A stretch of 64,000 nucleotides of DNA from Iamia sp963728655 (GCA_963728655.1 CAVSLD010000004.1:186001-250000); one strand, 5' to 3'; numbered from the stretch's first letter, positions 17,845 to 26,464 are shown. Numbers and translations are program-made. Notes: generated by a model not told the origin, from the sequence alone.

Positions 17845-18454
17845 CAGGGCCCGCGTGAACGAATCGGTGACGATCTGCCACGGGTCGACGTTGTCGGCGC
17901 CTTGGGGACCGGACAGCGTGAGGATGGCCTCGGTCCCGTCCTTGAAGAACTCGTAGCGCTCGACGTCGAGGTGGATGACCTTGCCGGTGACCGGATCCGG
18001 TTCGAATCGGCCCGGTAGGTGATGCGGATGACGTCGCCGGCCTTGCGGGACACCGACTCGACCGTCCCGGCCTCGTAGTTGGTCGCCGAGGAAGCGATCT
18101 TCGGGACCTCATCGGCCGTGGCCGACGCCACGGTCGGTGCCGAGTCGGCAGGGACGGTCTCCATGCGGACGAGTTCAGCTTGTCGGTGAAGGTCACGACA
18201 CCGTTGTCCACGGTGCGGGCCCAACCCTCCGGGACATCGACATGGAACGCTCCCGACGGCGGCGTGTACGTGACGAACACCTGGTCGTCGGGGATGTCGC
18301 CGGCCGGGTTCACCTCGGAGGTGTTCGGGTCCGCGGCGGCGGCCGTGGAGGTCGCGCCGCCAGACGACGAGCTGTCTCCGCTCGAGCAGGCGCCGGCCGT
18401 GAGCGTGAGGGCGACGATGCCGGCCGCGATGGCGGCGAGGCGACGACGAGACAT
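17844..18454 (-). CDS. secreted lipoprotein of the ABC operon, PsbP-like (frameshifted)
   Basis: Begins MSRRRLAAIAAGIVALTLTA followed by GACSS, a lipoprotein signal with the modified Cys near residue 23, after an AAGGAG site. A Ser/Ala linker leads to a domain with GAFHVDVPEGWARTVDNG, a pattern seen in PsbP-like and related extracytoplasmic lipoproteins (a strand, then V-P-x-G-W). Frame changes near 18165 and 18000 separate it from SVSRKAGDVIRITYRADS and FKDGTEAILTLSGP. It would be the external partner of the MacB-like transporter encoded by the next three genes. A TTCAG/CTCAG box lies 64 bases upstream. Confidence 0.7.
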
Positions 18455-18517
18455 GGGTGCTCCTTCGGGTCGTGGTCGGCGCCCACCCTGGAGGACGGCT
18501 CCTCAGCGGCGGCTCCC

Positions 18518-18533
18518 CTGAAGGTCAACTGAG
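18518..18533 (-). promoter_or_regulatory. OmpR-type box D, upstream of the ABC lipoprotein operon
   Basis: Minus strand CTCAG-TTGACC-TTCAG: the same half-sites and 6-base spacer as boxes A-C but in swapped order. No clear -10 stands 11 bases away, so this copy is weaker evidence. Confidence 0.4.
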
Positions 18534-18704
18534 AGCAACATCAGCGATCTCCGCGCCCGCGGTGGTCCCGGAGCCCTCGGGTCGCTCCCCGTCCTCGCGG
18601 ACGGGCCCGATGGCGAGGGTTTGCCTCTCGTTGACCGGGTGGCGGGCCGGCGGTTGCACCTCGCTCCGTACCTTCCGGGTGCACCCGCCCGTGATCGGAC
18701 CGCT

Positions 18705-19910
18705 GTGACCGCCACCATCGACCGCCCGCCACCCTCGCCCGCCCCCTCGGATCCCACGGTGACCGAGGCTCGTCGTCGCCGTCGGCGAGGGCCACGGCCG
18801 CGACGACGAGCCTGGAGGGCCGTCCTCGCCGTGGTGCTCGTGCTGCTGGTCCCCGTGGGCTGGTCCTACGGCCACGCCCTCACCTACCCCGGGTCGGCGT
18901 CAGCGTCGGTGCGCACGGTGGACTGGTTGCGCTCCCACGGCGGCGCCGGCGTGGTCAACGCCACGGAGGTCTGGTGGTACTCGCGACAGGAGCCGCCCCA
19001 CCTCGGCACCCCCTCCGGTGTGCTGCCGCCCGCGCCGTCGACGGCCCAGACCGCCACCATGGACGCCGCCGCCCACACCGGACCCGCCCCCACCCTCACC
19101 CCCGGTGTGGCACCGGCGCTCCCGGGTGAGGCCCTGTGGGTGCCCGGCCCGGCCGATGCCCGTGGCCGACCGGCCACGGCCACGACCTGGTTCCGCCCCG
19201 ATCCCGCGCATCCCACGCTGGTGGCCGGCGCGCTGTGGATCGACACCGCCGCCGCCGACCTCCACCTGGTGGCCGGGACGAAGGAGCCGGGTGCTGGCCC
19301 CTGGCCGGGCGGGGCCCGCATCGCTCCTGGCGACCGGGCCGACACCGTCGCGGCGTTCAACTCGGGGTTCCTCCGCCGCGACAGCGGCGGCGGGTTCTAC
19401 CAGGACGGGAAGACGGCCGGACGCCTCGAGCCGGGCCTGGCATCGGTGGCCGTCGACCGCTCGGGCGGAGTGGCCATCGGCTCGTGGGGCCGGGATCTGA
19501 CCCTGTCCGCCACCACCGTCGAGGTCCGCCAGAACCTGCACCTCATCGTGGATCGGGGGCGCCCGGTCGCCGGCCTGGTCGACAACGCCGACCGGCTGTG
19601 GGGGTCCCGCAAGAGCCAGCTCCAGTGGACCTGGAGGTCAGGTCTGGGCATTGACGCCCAGGGAGACCTCGTCTACGTGGCCGGCGACCACTTCGCCCTG
19701 AGCACGCTCGCCGATGCGCTGACCCAGGCCGGGGCGGTGCGCGGCATGCAGCTGGACATCCACACCCAGATGGTCACGGCGAACCTCCTCCGACTGGGCC
19801 CGGGCGACAGCCGCGCAGCGCCGGCGCAGCTGCTCCCGACGATGACCCAGCCCGCCACCCGCTACCTGGCGCCGGACCAGCGGGACTTCTTCACCGTGAG
19901 CCTCCGGTGA
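18705..19910 (+). CDS. phosphodiester glycosidase family protein (NAGPA-like)
   Basis: About 401 residues. A basic N-terminus leads to one membrane helix (AVLAVVLVLLVPVGWSYGHA, residues about 40-60), so the catalytic domain is outside the cytoplasm. The phosphodiester glycosidase domain is recognised from DTVAAFNSGFLRRDSGGGFY, VAIGSWGRDL, VRQNLHLIVD and the end ALTQAGAVRGMQLDIHTQM then RYLAPDQRDFFTVSLR. Family members remove sugars attached by phosphodiester bonds or degrade exopolysaccharide. GTG 18705 is preferred to an upstream in-frame TTG at 18621. The stop overlaps the start of a paralogue (GTGA). Confidence 0.85.
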   Translation: MTATIDRPPPSPAPSDPTVTEARRRRRRGPRPRRRAWRAVLAVVLVLLVPVGWSYGHALTYPGSASASVRTVDWLRSHGGAGVVNATEVWWYSRQEPPHLGTPSGVLPPAPSTAQTATMDAAAHTGPAPTLTPGVAPALPGEALWVPGPADARGRPATATTWFRPDPAHPTLVAGALWIDTAAADLHLVAGTKEPGAGPWPGGARIAPGDRADTVAAFNSGFLRRDSGGGFYQDGKTAGRLEPGLASVAVDRSGGVAIGSWGRDLTLSATTVEVRQNLHLIVDRGRPVAGLVDNADRLWGSRKSQLQWTWRSGLGIDAQGDLVYVAGDHFALSTLADALTQAGAVRGMQLDIHTQMVTANLLRLGPGDSRAAPAQLLPTMTQPATRYLAPDQRDFFTVSLR

Positions 19911-20887
19911 CCCACCCCCACCGCGCCGCCCCCGCGCGGGTGTACGTGGTCGCCGTCCTCGTCGTGCTGCTGTGCGTCGCCGCGACGACCGTGGTGGTGA
20001 TCCACCTCACCGGAGGGGCACCGCCCGCGCCCTCGGAGGCGGGGGCGTTCGGGAGCTCGGCCGAGGTCTCGGCGGTCGAGCAGACGTCGGCGGCGGTCGC
20101 GGGGCGTCCTCCCAAGGGGTGGACCGTGGTCCGAGCCGACCCCGGGGGCGTGCCGCTGGTGGCGACTGCTGTCATCCGCCCTGCGGCCGACGGCACCTCG
20201 TCCTTCGTCGGCGCGGCCTGGATGTCGCCCTCGGCCCTGCGCGTCGCGCTCGGTGCCGGGCACGCAGCAGCCAGGCGGCCGGTGGTCGACCCGGGGGGCC
20301 GTGCCCGCCAGCCTGCGCCCCTCGCTCGTGGCCGCCTTCAACTCGGGGTTCAAGTACAAGGACATCACCGGAGGGTTCGAGGCCGAGGGCCGCATCGCGT
20401 GGCCCCTCGTGGACGGCCAGGCCTCACTCGTGGTCGATGACCAGGGCACTGCGACCATCGGGGAGTGGGGTCGAGACGTCGGTCCCTCCGCTCACGTGGT
20501 CGCAGTCCGTCAGAACATGGACCTCATCGTCGACGGGGGCGAGCCGTCCCGGGGCTCCTGGACCGCCACGACGGGTCCTGGGGCAAGGAGCGGTGGCAGA
20601 CCCAGCGCACGGACCGCTCCGCCCTGGGCGAACGCCCGGACGGGTCACTCGTCTACGTCGCCGGGCCGGACATGGATCTCGAGGACCTCGCCGCCGCGCT
20701 GGTCGCCGTGGGGGCCGGGCAGGGCATGGAGCTCGACATCCACGCCAACATGGAGACGTTCCACATCTTCGACCCTGGCCACGGGACCAGCGCGGGCGTC
20801 GTGGAGCTGCTGGAGCTCATGACCGCCGGACCGGACCGGTACCTGGTGCCCGATCGGCGGGACTTCCTCGCCGTCACGCTGCGATGA
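19907..20887 (+). CDS. second phosphodiester glycosidase family protein (two frameshifts)
   Basis: About 325 residues, paralogous to the preceding gene and overlapping it by four bases. N-terminal helix VYVVAVLVVLLCVAATTVVV anchors it in the membrane. Shared family blocks are VAAFNSGFKYKDITGGFEA, TIGEWGRDVG, VRQNMDLIVDGGEPS and the ending GPDRYLVPDRRDFLAVTLR. Frame changes occur near 20265 (restored by adding two bases at GGTGCC) and near 20560. The linker before the domain is shorter than in the first copy. The two may act in tandem on the same surface glycan; which one is not visible. Confidence 0.8.
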
Positions 20888-20918
20888 CGCTCGCCCCGAC
20901 ATGACACCGGTCCGCCCC

Positions 20919-20924
20919 TACGAT
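20919..20924 (+). promoter_or_regulatory. -10-like TACGAT before the third response regulator
   Basis: TACGAT fits TANNNT and ends six bases before ATG 20931, so this transcript would be leaderless. The upstream glycosidase gene ends 31 bases before this hexamer. Confidence 0.45.
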
Positions 20925-20930
20925 CCGACC

Positions 20931-21614
20931 ATGGCCTCGGGTCCCAGCCGGATCCTGCTGGTCGAGGACGACGACGAGATCGGCGCCGGGCTCGCGCGGT
21001 CCTCCGCTCCCAGGGCTACGAGGTCAGTGGCCACGACCGGCGGCGGCGGTCGCTGCCGCGGAGGCGGCCGCGTTCGACCTCGTCCTGCTCGACCTCGGGC
21101 TCCCCGACATCGACGGGGTCGAGGTGTGCCGATGGCTGCGGCGCACGACGCCAGCCGCCCGATCGTGATCCTCACCGCCCGCAACGCCGAGATCGACGTG
21201 GTCGTGGGGCTCGACGCCGGGGCCGACGACTACGTGACCAAGCCGTTCCGCGCTCGCCGAGCTGCTGGCCCGGGTCCGGGCCCACCTGCGGCGCCGGCGG
21301 CGGGCCGGACGACGACCGGTCAGTCGCGTGGTGGCGACATCAGGTCGACCGCGCCGCCCGGCGGGTGCTCCTCGACGGCGACGAGATCGAGCTCCGGCCC
21401 AAGGAGTTCGACCTGCTGGCCCTGCTGTCGCCGAGGCCGGGCGCGCGTCACCGCGCGAGCGCATCATGGCCGAGGTGTGGGACGAGCACTGGTTCGGCTC
21501 GACCAAGACGCTCGACATGCACATCTCCTCGCTGCGCCGGAAGCTGGGCGACGGCCGGGGGCCGAGGAGCGCATCACCACCTTCCGCGGCGTGGGCTACC
21601 GCCTCGAGCGATGA
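20931..21614 (+). CDS. OmpR-family response regulator (multiple frameshifts)
   Basis: About 230 residues once frames are restored. The start MASGPSRILLVEDDDEIGAG carries the acidic pair; FDLVLLDLGLPDIDGVEVC has the phospho-acceptor Asp; RPIVILTARNAEIDVVVGLD and ADDYVTKPF give Thr and Lys. DNA-binding domain pieces are LLDGDEIELRPKEFDLLALL, EVWDEHWFGSTKTLDMHISS and ITTFRGVGYRLER. At least five frame changes are needed. The receiver is close to the one at 8544 (both have VILTARxAEIDxVVGLDAGA), so the two pairs are probably an old duplication. The stop overlaps the kinase ATG. Confidence 0.85.
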   Translation: MASGPSRILLVEDDDEIGAGLARSSAPRATRSVATTGGGGRCRGGGRVRPRPARPRAPRHRRGRGVPMAAAHDASRPIVILTARNAEIDVVVGLDAGADDYVTKPFRARRAAGPGPGPPAAPAAGRTTTGQSRGGDIRSTAPPGGCSSTATRSSSGPRSSTCWPCCRRGRARVTARAHHGRGVGRALVRLDQDARHAHLLAAPEAGRRPGAEERITTFRGVGYRLER

Positions 21615-22914
21615 GACAGCCGCATCGTCCCGGCCATCATCGCGGCACCGTCGCAGCGCTCGCCGTCCTCGGCATCCCCCTCGCCATCATCATCCCGCCA
21701 GTACCACGCCGACGCCATCCTCGAGCTCGAGCGCCAGGCCACAGCCGCGACCATCGAGGTCCCGTCCACCTTCCGGGCCGAGAACGACCCGATCGAGCTC
21801 CCCCCCCGGGACGGACGGAGCGACGCTCGCCGTCTACCTGCCCGACGGCAGCGCGTGGCGGGCGCCGGACCGGAGCCCGGAGGGGAGGTGGTGGAGGCGG
21901 CGGCGCAGGGGTCGGTGGCCGATGGACAGGTCGGGACCCAGCTCGTGGTGGCCGTCCCGGTCACCAGCCAGGAGCGGGTCTTCGCCGTCGTGCGCGCCGC
22001 TCAGCCCCACGACCACTCCGAGATCGGGTGGAACGGGCCTGGCTCGCGAGGGCGGGCTGGCCCTGGGCGTGGCCGTCGCCGCCTTCGCCACCGCCATAGG
22101 GCTCGCCCGTCGCCTGCAGCGCCCGGTCGACCAGCTGATCGACGCCGCCACCGTGCTCGGGAGCGGCGACTTCTCGGGCGTGCCGGCCGGTCCGGCATCA
22201 CCGAGCTCGACCGGGCCGCCGACGCACTCGACGCGACAGCCGAGCGGATCGGGGCCATCGTCGAGCGGGAGCGGGCGTTCAGCGCCGACGCGTCACACGA
22301 GCTCCGCACTCCGCTCACCGCCATGCGGGTCCACCTCCACCAGGCCGAGGGCGGTGCCGGAGACGACGACGGCGGAGCTGCCCTGTCCCGCCTGGGCGAT
22401 GACCTCGACCGCCTGGAGCAGACCACCCACGACCTCCTCCGCCTGGCTCGCGACAGCGACCCACGCGACGAGGTGGTCACGGTCGAGGAGCTCCTCGACG
22501 GCGTGGAGCGGCACTGGCACGGGCCGCTGGCGTGAGCCGGACGACGGCTCACCATCCGCCACCAGGATCGCCCGGAGGTCCGGGCGTCGACCGCAGCGCT
22601 CGCCAGATCCTCGACGTGCTCATCGACAACGCCCTCCGGCACGGGTCCGGCACCGTCACGGTCACGGTCCGGAGGTCGCGGGCGGGTGCGCCGTGGATGT
22701 CCACGACGAGGGCGCCCGTGCGATCGACGACGCCGATGGCATCTTCGCGCGCCGCTCCAGCGATCGACCGGGTCACGGGATCGGCCTGGCGCTCGCCCGC
22801 ACCCTGGCCGAGGCCGACGGCGGACGGCTGCTGATCACGGACCCGGGGCCGGGACCGACGTTCACCCTGCTGCTGTCCGGGCCGCCCGGCAGCCGAGGCT
22901 TTGCCGCCTCGTGA
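21611..22914 (+). CDS. sensor histidine kinase (multiple frameshifts)
   Basis: About 435 residues from ATG 21611. The N-terminus has a first helix (VAALAVLGIPLAIIIP), a short sensor region, a second helix (ALGVAVAAFATAIGLARRL) and HAMP (RPVDQLIDAATVLGSGDFSG). H-box: FSADASHELRTPLTAMRVHL. N-box: VLIDNALRHGSGTVTV. G-boxes: VDVHDEG, then GHGIGLALARTLAEADGGRL. The last motif is nearly the same as in the kinase at 9278 (GIGLALARTLVEADGGRLLL), again supporting duplication of the pair. Frame changes occur at about 21690, 21780, 22040, 22195, 22540 and 22690. Confidence 0.82.
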
Positions 22915-22948
22915 CCCTCCGAGGGGCTGCGCCTGACCCGCGCCTCCG

Positions 22949-22954
22949 TACCGT
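22949..22954 (+). promoter_or_regulatory. -10-like TACCGT before the esterase lipoprotein
   Basis: TACCGT within CTCCGTACCGT ends seven bases before ATG 22962. The same CTCCGTAC core recurs before 24810 and at 12729. Confidence 0.5.
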
Positions 22955-22961
22955 CGAGCGC

Positions 22962-23813
22962 ATGCCCGGACGTCTCCCCCACCCGTGGAGGACGGACCCG
23001 GGCCACCGCTCGCGGTGCGGCCCGGTCGCCACCCTCGCCTTCACGACGCTGCTCCTCTCGTGCTCGGCGCCCGGATCGGGGCGGGCGACCCCTGCGACCA
23101 CCCGCCCGGCGGTGCCGCAGGTGTGCGGCGGCGCGCCGAAGGGCCGCACCACCACCCACCACATCCAGAGCGCCGCCACCGGCGGGACCGAGCGCTACCG
23201 GGTCTACGAGACGCCGGGCACCACCGTCGACACCCCGGCCGACCTCGTGATCCTCCTCCACGGCGCGGCGGCCGACGAGACCCAGTGGCTCGACGTCGGC
23301 ATCACCTCGAGCGCCGACTGCCTCGCCGCCGGGGAGGGTCTCGACCCCCTCGTCATCGTCTTGGTCGACGGCTCGTCAGTGGAGAGCGCCAGGGCTGAAG
23401 GTGTCGCACCGATGGAGGGTCTGGTCGTGGACGAGATCCTCCCTGCGGTCCGCCGATCTCGTCCCCACCTGGCCGGTCGCGACGGGACGTCGATCGGTGG
23501 CATCTCCCTCGGCGGAGGGTGGGCCCTCCGGATCGTGGCCCACCGGCCCGACCTGTTCTCCGCCGTCGGAGGCCACAGTCCCGCAGCCACGCTCACCCCC
23601 GACGAGGCCCGTTCCCTGGGCGACCAACGGGTGCGGGTCTGGCTCGACGTGGGCCGCGCCGATGCACTCGACGCGAAGGTCGCCGACCTGCAGGTCGCCC
23701 TCGGGCGGTTCGACGTCGACCCCATGGTGATGAGGTGGCAGGGCGGCCACGACCGGCGGTACTGGAGCGACCACACCGAGGACTACCTCCGCTTCTACGC
23801 CCACCTGTGGTGA
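22962..23813 (+). CDS. secreted esterase, alpha/beta hydrolase fold lipoprotein
   Basis: A 283-residue protein with an N-terminal lipoprotein signal (VATLAFTTLLLSCSAPG, Cys near residue 34). The hydrolase core reads LVILLHGAAADETQWLDVG (oxyanion loop), an acidic turn, then ISLGGGWALRIVAHRPDLFS with the nucleophile Ser in G-I-S-L-G, and a late His in GGHDRRYWSDHTEDYLRFY. This matches the esterase D / putative esterase family that includes Ag85-like and Fes-like proteins. The substrate could be an ester on a surface lipid or siderophore; the next gene is an iron permease, so a siderophore role is possible but unproven. Confidence 0.82.
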   Translation: MPGRLPHPWRTDPGHRSRCGPVATLAFTTLLLSCSAPGSGRATPATTRPAVPQVCGGAPKGRTTTHHIQSAATGGTERYRVYETPGTTVDTPADLVILLHGAAADETQWLDVGITSSADCLAAGEGLDPLVIVLVDGSSVESARAEGVAPMEGLVVDEILPAVRRSRPHLAGRDGTSIGGISLGGGWALRIVAHRPDLFSAVGGHSPAATLTPDEARSLGDQRVRVWLDVGRADALDAKVADLQVALGRFDVDPMVMRWQGGHDRRYWSDHTEDYLRFYAHLW

Positions 23814-23821
23814 GCGGACCT

Positions 23822-23840
23822 CTTGTCTCGATCCGACAAG
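23822..23840. promoter_or_regulatory. 19-bp inverted repeat upstream of FTR1
   Basis: CTTGTC-TCGATCC-GACAAG, a 6-bp perfect inverted repeat with 7-base spacer, ends six bases before TAACCT (23847-23852). Its position over the -35 suggests a repressor site; it does not look like a full DtxR/IdeR box. Confidence 0.5.
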
Positions 23841-23846
23841 CATCCC

Positions 23847-23852
23847 TAACCT
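23847..23852 (+). promoter_or_regulatory. -10-like TAACCT before FTR1
   Basis: TAACCT fits TANNNT and ends eight bases before ATG 23861. Confidence 0.45.
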
Positions 23853-23860
23853 CCGCATCG

Positions 23861-24727
23861 ATGGGCGTCAGCTTCCTCCTCACCCTCCGCGAGGGCCTCG
23901 AGATCTCCCTCGTGCTGGCGATCCTGTTCGCCTACCTGGATCAAGGTCGAGCGACGTGACCTCCTCCCCGCCGCCTGGACCGGCGTCGCCCTCGCGGCCG
24001 TCGTCCTGCCTCGCGGCGGGGGTGGCCTTCGACCTGTTGGTGGGCGAGCTGCAGGGGAAGGTCGAACAGGCCGTCGAGGGCACCCTGGCCTTCACCGCCG
24101 CCGGGGTCCTCACCTGGATGATCTTCTGGATGCGCCGCCATGCCCGCGGCATCAGCGGCGAGCTCCGCGGCCGCATCGACGGTGCCCTCTCCGGGGTCGG
24201 CCCGGGCGCTGACCTCGTGGCCTTCGTGGCCGTCGCCCGTGAGGGCTTCGAGACCGCCCTCTTCCTCATCGGCGCGAAGAGCGACGGGGCCACCGGCTTG
24301 CAGGTCGTCATCGGCGGCCTGGCCGGCCTGGCCGTCTCCGCCGCCATCGGCCTGGCGATCTCCCGCGGCGGGGCCAAGATCGACATCGGCCGCTTCTTCT
24401 GGTGGACCGGGCTCCTCCTCCTGGTCTTCGCCGCCGGTCTCTTCGGCAAGGGGGTGCACGAGTACCGCGAGCTGCTCGGCATCGAGTGGGCGGTGCTGGT
24501 CACACCCGCCTGGACCATCAGCTCCGGGCCCGCTCGCCGAGGGGCACCAGGTCCACGACTTCCTCGCCGGCCTGCTCGGCTGGAGCCCCGCCCCCGAGCG
24601 CGTCCGGGTCCTCGCCTACGTCACCTACCTGGTCGGGATGCTGACCCTGTACCTCCGGGCCGACAGGCCCCCAGCGCCTGCCCCAGCCCCTGAGGAGCAC
24701 GACCCGACCCCGGCCACCTCCGGCTGA
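23861..24727 (+). CDS. FTR1-family high-affinity iron permease (frameshifted)
   Basis: About 290 residues with seven probable membrane helices. The two iron-translocating R-E-x-x-E motifs are present: LREGLEISLVLAILFAYL at the N-terminus and AREGFETALFLIGA in the middle. Frame changes at about 23945, 23988 and 24530 are all repaired by adding one GC dinucleotide. The end is AYVTYLVGMLTLYLRAD plus a Pro-rich tail. FTR1 proteins usually work with a multicopper oxidase or with EfeO/EfeB; no such partner is in the window, so this is the orphan single-protein form or the partner lies elsewhere. An inverted repeat at 23822 may mediate iron control. Confidence 0.88.
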
Positions 24728-24796
24728 TGCCCGACGCAGCCGGCGAATTTGCCGGCCGATGACCTGAGGCCAGCAGCTGGCTGACCTGGCGCTCCG

Positions 24797-24802
24797 TACG
24801 GT
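24797..24802 (+). promoter_or_regulatory. -10-like TACGGT before the UbiA gene
   Basis: TACGGT in CTCCGTACGGT ends seven bases before ATG 24810, implying a leaderless mRNA. Confidence 0.5.
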
Positions 24803-24809
24803 GCGTCAC

Positions 24810-25760
24810 ATGACCACACTGACGGTCCCCCCGCTCCCCACCGGGCGGTCCGCCGTGTGGGTCGACCACCGTCGGGCGCGCTGGCCGCTGCTCACGGCCT
24901 GCCGGCCCCACCAGTGGGTCAAGAACGGCCTGGTGCTCGCCGTCCCCTTCCTCGCCGGGCAGCTCCTGGTGGCCCACGTGGCGCTGCGCACCCTCGCTGC
25001 GGTCGCCGTGTTCGTGATGGCCTCGAGCGCCACCTACCTCGTCAACGACGCCAGCGACGTCGACGCCGACCGGGGGCACCCGGTGAAGCGACACCGCCCG
25101 ATCGCAGCCGGAGACCTCAGCGCTGCCGCGGCCCGGCGCGCCGCCCTGGGGCTCCTGGTGGCGGCCGGGCTCTGGGCCGCTGCCCTCGGTCCGGGGATGC
25201 TGGGCATCACCGCCGCCTACCTCCTCACCACCACCTGCTACTCACGCTGGCTCAAGCAGGTGCCGGTCCTCGACGTCGTGCTCGTCGCCTCCGGCTTCCT
25301 GCTGCGCGCCGCGGCCGGGGGCGTCGCCACCGGCATCGCCATCTCCCCGCTGTTCCTCGCGGCGGCCACCGGAGGCGCTCTGTTCGTCGTCGTCGGCAAG
25401 CGCCTCGGCGAGGTGACCGAGCTCGGTGCCGACGCAGCCACCCACCGCCAGGTCCTCATCTGGTACCGACCCCGGCGCTGCACCCGGATCCTCGGCTGGT
25501 CTCTCGGGGCCACGGTCGTGGCCTTCACCGGGTGGGCCCTGACCGCCGCCGCACCTGGCGGCGCGTCCGCGCTCCAGCTCGGCGGGCTGACCCTCGCCTC
25601 GCTCGCCGTCCTCCCGTTCCTCGCGGCCGCCGACAGGGCGTGGCAGATCGTCCGCGTGGGAGGCGGAGCCGACCCGCTCACGCTCCTCACCCACGACAGG
25701 GTCCTCCCCCTCTGTGGCCTCCTGTGCGCCGGGCTCCTCACCGGCGCCCTCTACCTCTGA
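24810..25760 (+). CDS. UbiA prenyltransferase, decaprenyl-phosphate phosphoribosyltransferase-like
   Basis: A 316-residue protein with about eight membrane helices. It has the DPPR-synthase signature CRPHQWVKNGLVLAVPFLAG at the first helix and the Mg-prenyl-diphosphate motif NDASDVDADRGHPVKRHRPI, followed by the second conserved loop near CYSRWLKQVPVLDVV. In mycobacteria the homologue (Rv3806c) transfers phosphoribose to decaprenyl phosphate, the first step towards the arabinose donor of the cell wall. A role with another lipid carrier is possible here. The start ATG 24810 sits seven bases after a TANNNT hexamer; a GTG at 24801 is in frame but would overlap that hexamer. Confidence 0.88.
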   Translation: MTTLTVPPLPTGRSAVWVDHRRARWPLLTACRPHQWVKNGLVLAVPFLAGQLLVAHVALRTLAAVAVFVMASSATYLVNDASDVDADRGHPVKRHRPIAAGDLSAAAARRAALGLLVAAGLWAAALGPGMLGITAAYLLTTTCYSRWLKQVPVLDVVLVASGFLLRAAAGGVATGIAISPLFLAAATGGALFVVVGKRLGEVTELGADAATHRQVLIWYRPRRCTRILGWSLGATVVAFTGWALTAAAPGGASALQLGGLTLASLAVLPFLAAADRAWQIVRVGGGADPLTLLTHDRVLPLCGLLCAGLLTGALYL

Positions 25761-25809
25761 ACCCACCCCGACCCGGGAGCACATCCCGGGCACCACCGAC
25801 GCAGGCCCC

Positions 25810-26377
25810 ATGAGCACCTTCCACGCCTCCACCGCCACCAGGACCGGACGCCGACGGACCGGGAACCAGGACCGCACCGTCGCCCGCCGAGGTCTCCTCG
25901 CCGTGGATGCGGGCGCCATCGGGAAGTCGCCCCCCCCGGCACCCCGGCGGTGGACCACGCCGCCGGCCTACCGCTGGAGGCGCCGTCGATACCCCGACGC
26001 ACGACCGCCCCCGGGGATCGACCCACCTCGGCCAGCGCGACCGCCACGTCCTCACCCGGTCCCTCGGCACGACCGGCGCCATCGACGTCGACGCCCTCAC
26101 CGTCGAGATCCGACCAGGAGACCGCTTCCTGCTCTGCAGCGACGGCGTCTGCGACGTCCTGGCCGACTCCACCCTCGGCGCTCTGCTCGACGGTCCCGAC
26201 GACGGGCGTGTCGCGGCCCGCATCGTGGCGGCTGCGCTCGACGCAGGCTCGGGCGACGACACCACGGCGATCGTCGCCGACGTGGTCCGCACCATCGACC
26301 GAGAGCTCCGGCCGTCCGGGCGAACCGTTGCGAGGGCAGCCCACACCACGACCGGAACCGGTCGGGGGCCCGGGTGA
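25810..26377 (+). pseudogene. PP2C-type Ser/Thr phosphatase with central deletion
   Basis: The beginning (RTGRRRTGNQDRTVARRGLL then AVDAG) and the end (RHVLTRSLGTTGAIDVDALT, RPGDRFLLCSDGVCDVL, and GSGDDTTAIVADVV) are clearly PP2C, including the metal-binding D-G-V and the final G-x-D-D motif. The middle third, which should contain D-G-M-G-G and G-D-S-R, is missing: only about 190 codons exist where about 240 or more are expected, and the frames at the join (near a run of C at 25930) do not match. This looks like a real internal deletion, not only a frameshift. The protein would lack metal ligands. Confidence 0.7.
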
Positions 26378-26424
26378 CGAGGGACGCCACGCCTCCACAG
26401 GGGAGCGCCACCAGGGAGTGCGCC

Positions 26425-26440
26425 TTCAGGTCGACCTCAG
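26425..26440 (+). promoter_or_regulatory. OmpR-type box C, upstream of the PepSY gene
   Basis: TTCAG-GTCGAC-CTCAG, then exactly 11 bases to GACCCT (26452-26457), then seven bases to ATG 26465. The layout copies box B with its TACCGT. Confidence 0.6.
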
Positions 26441-26464
26441 GTGCGCCGTGCGACCCTGTCCCTC

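Noticed and set aside
23822..23840. The inverted repeat before FTR1 as a DtxR/IdeR iron box
   Set aside because: Only a short CTAACCT-like piece nearby resembles the TTAGGTTAGGCTAACCTAA consensus; the repeat itself does not.
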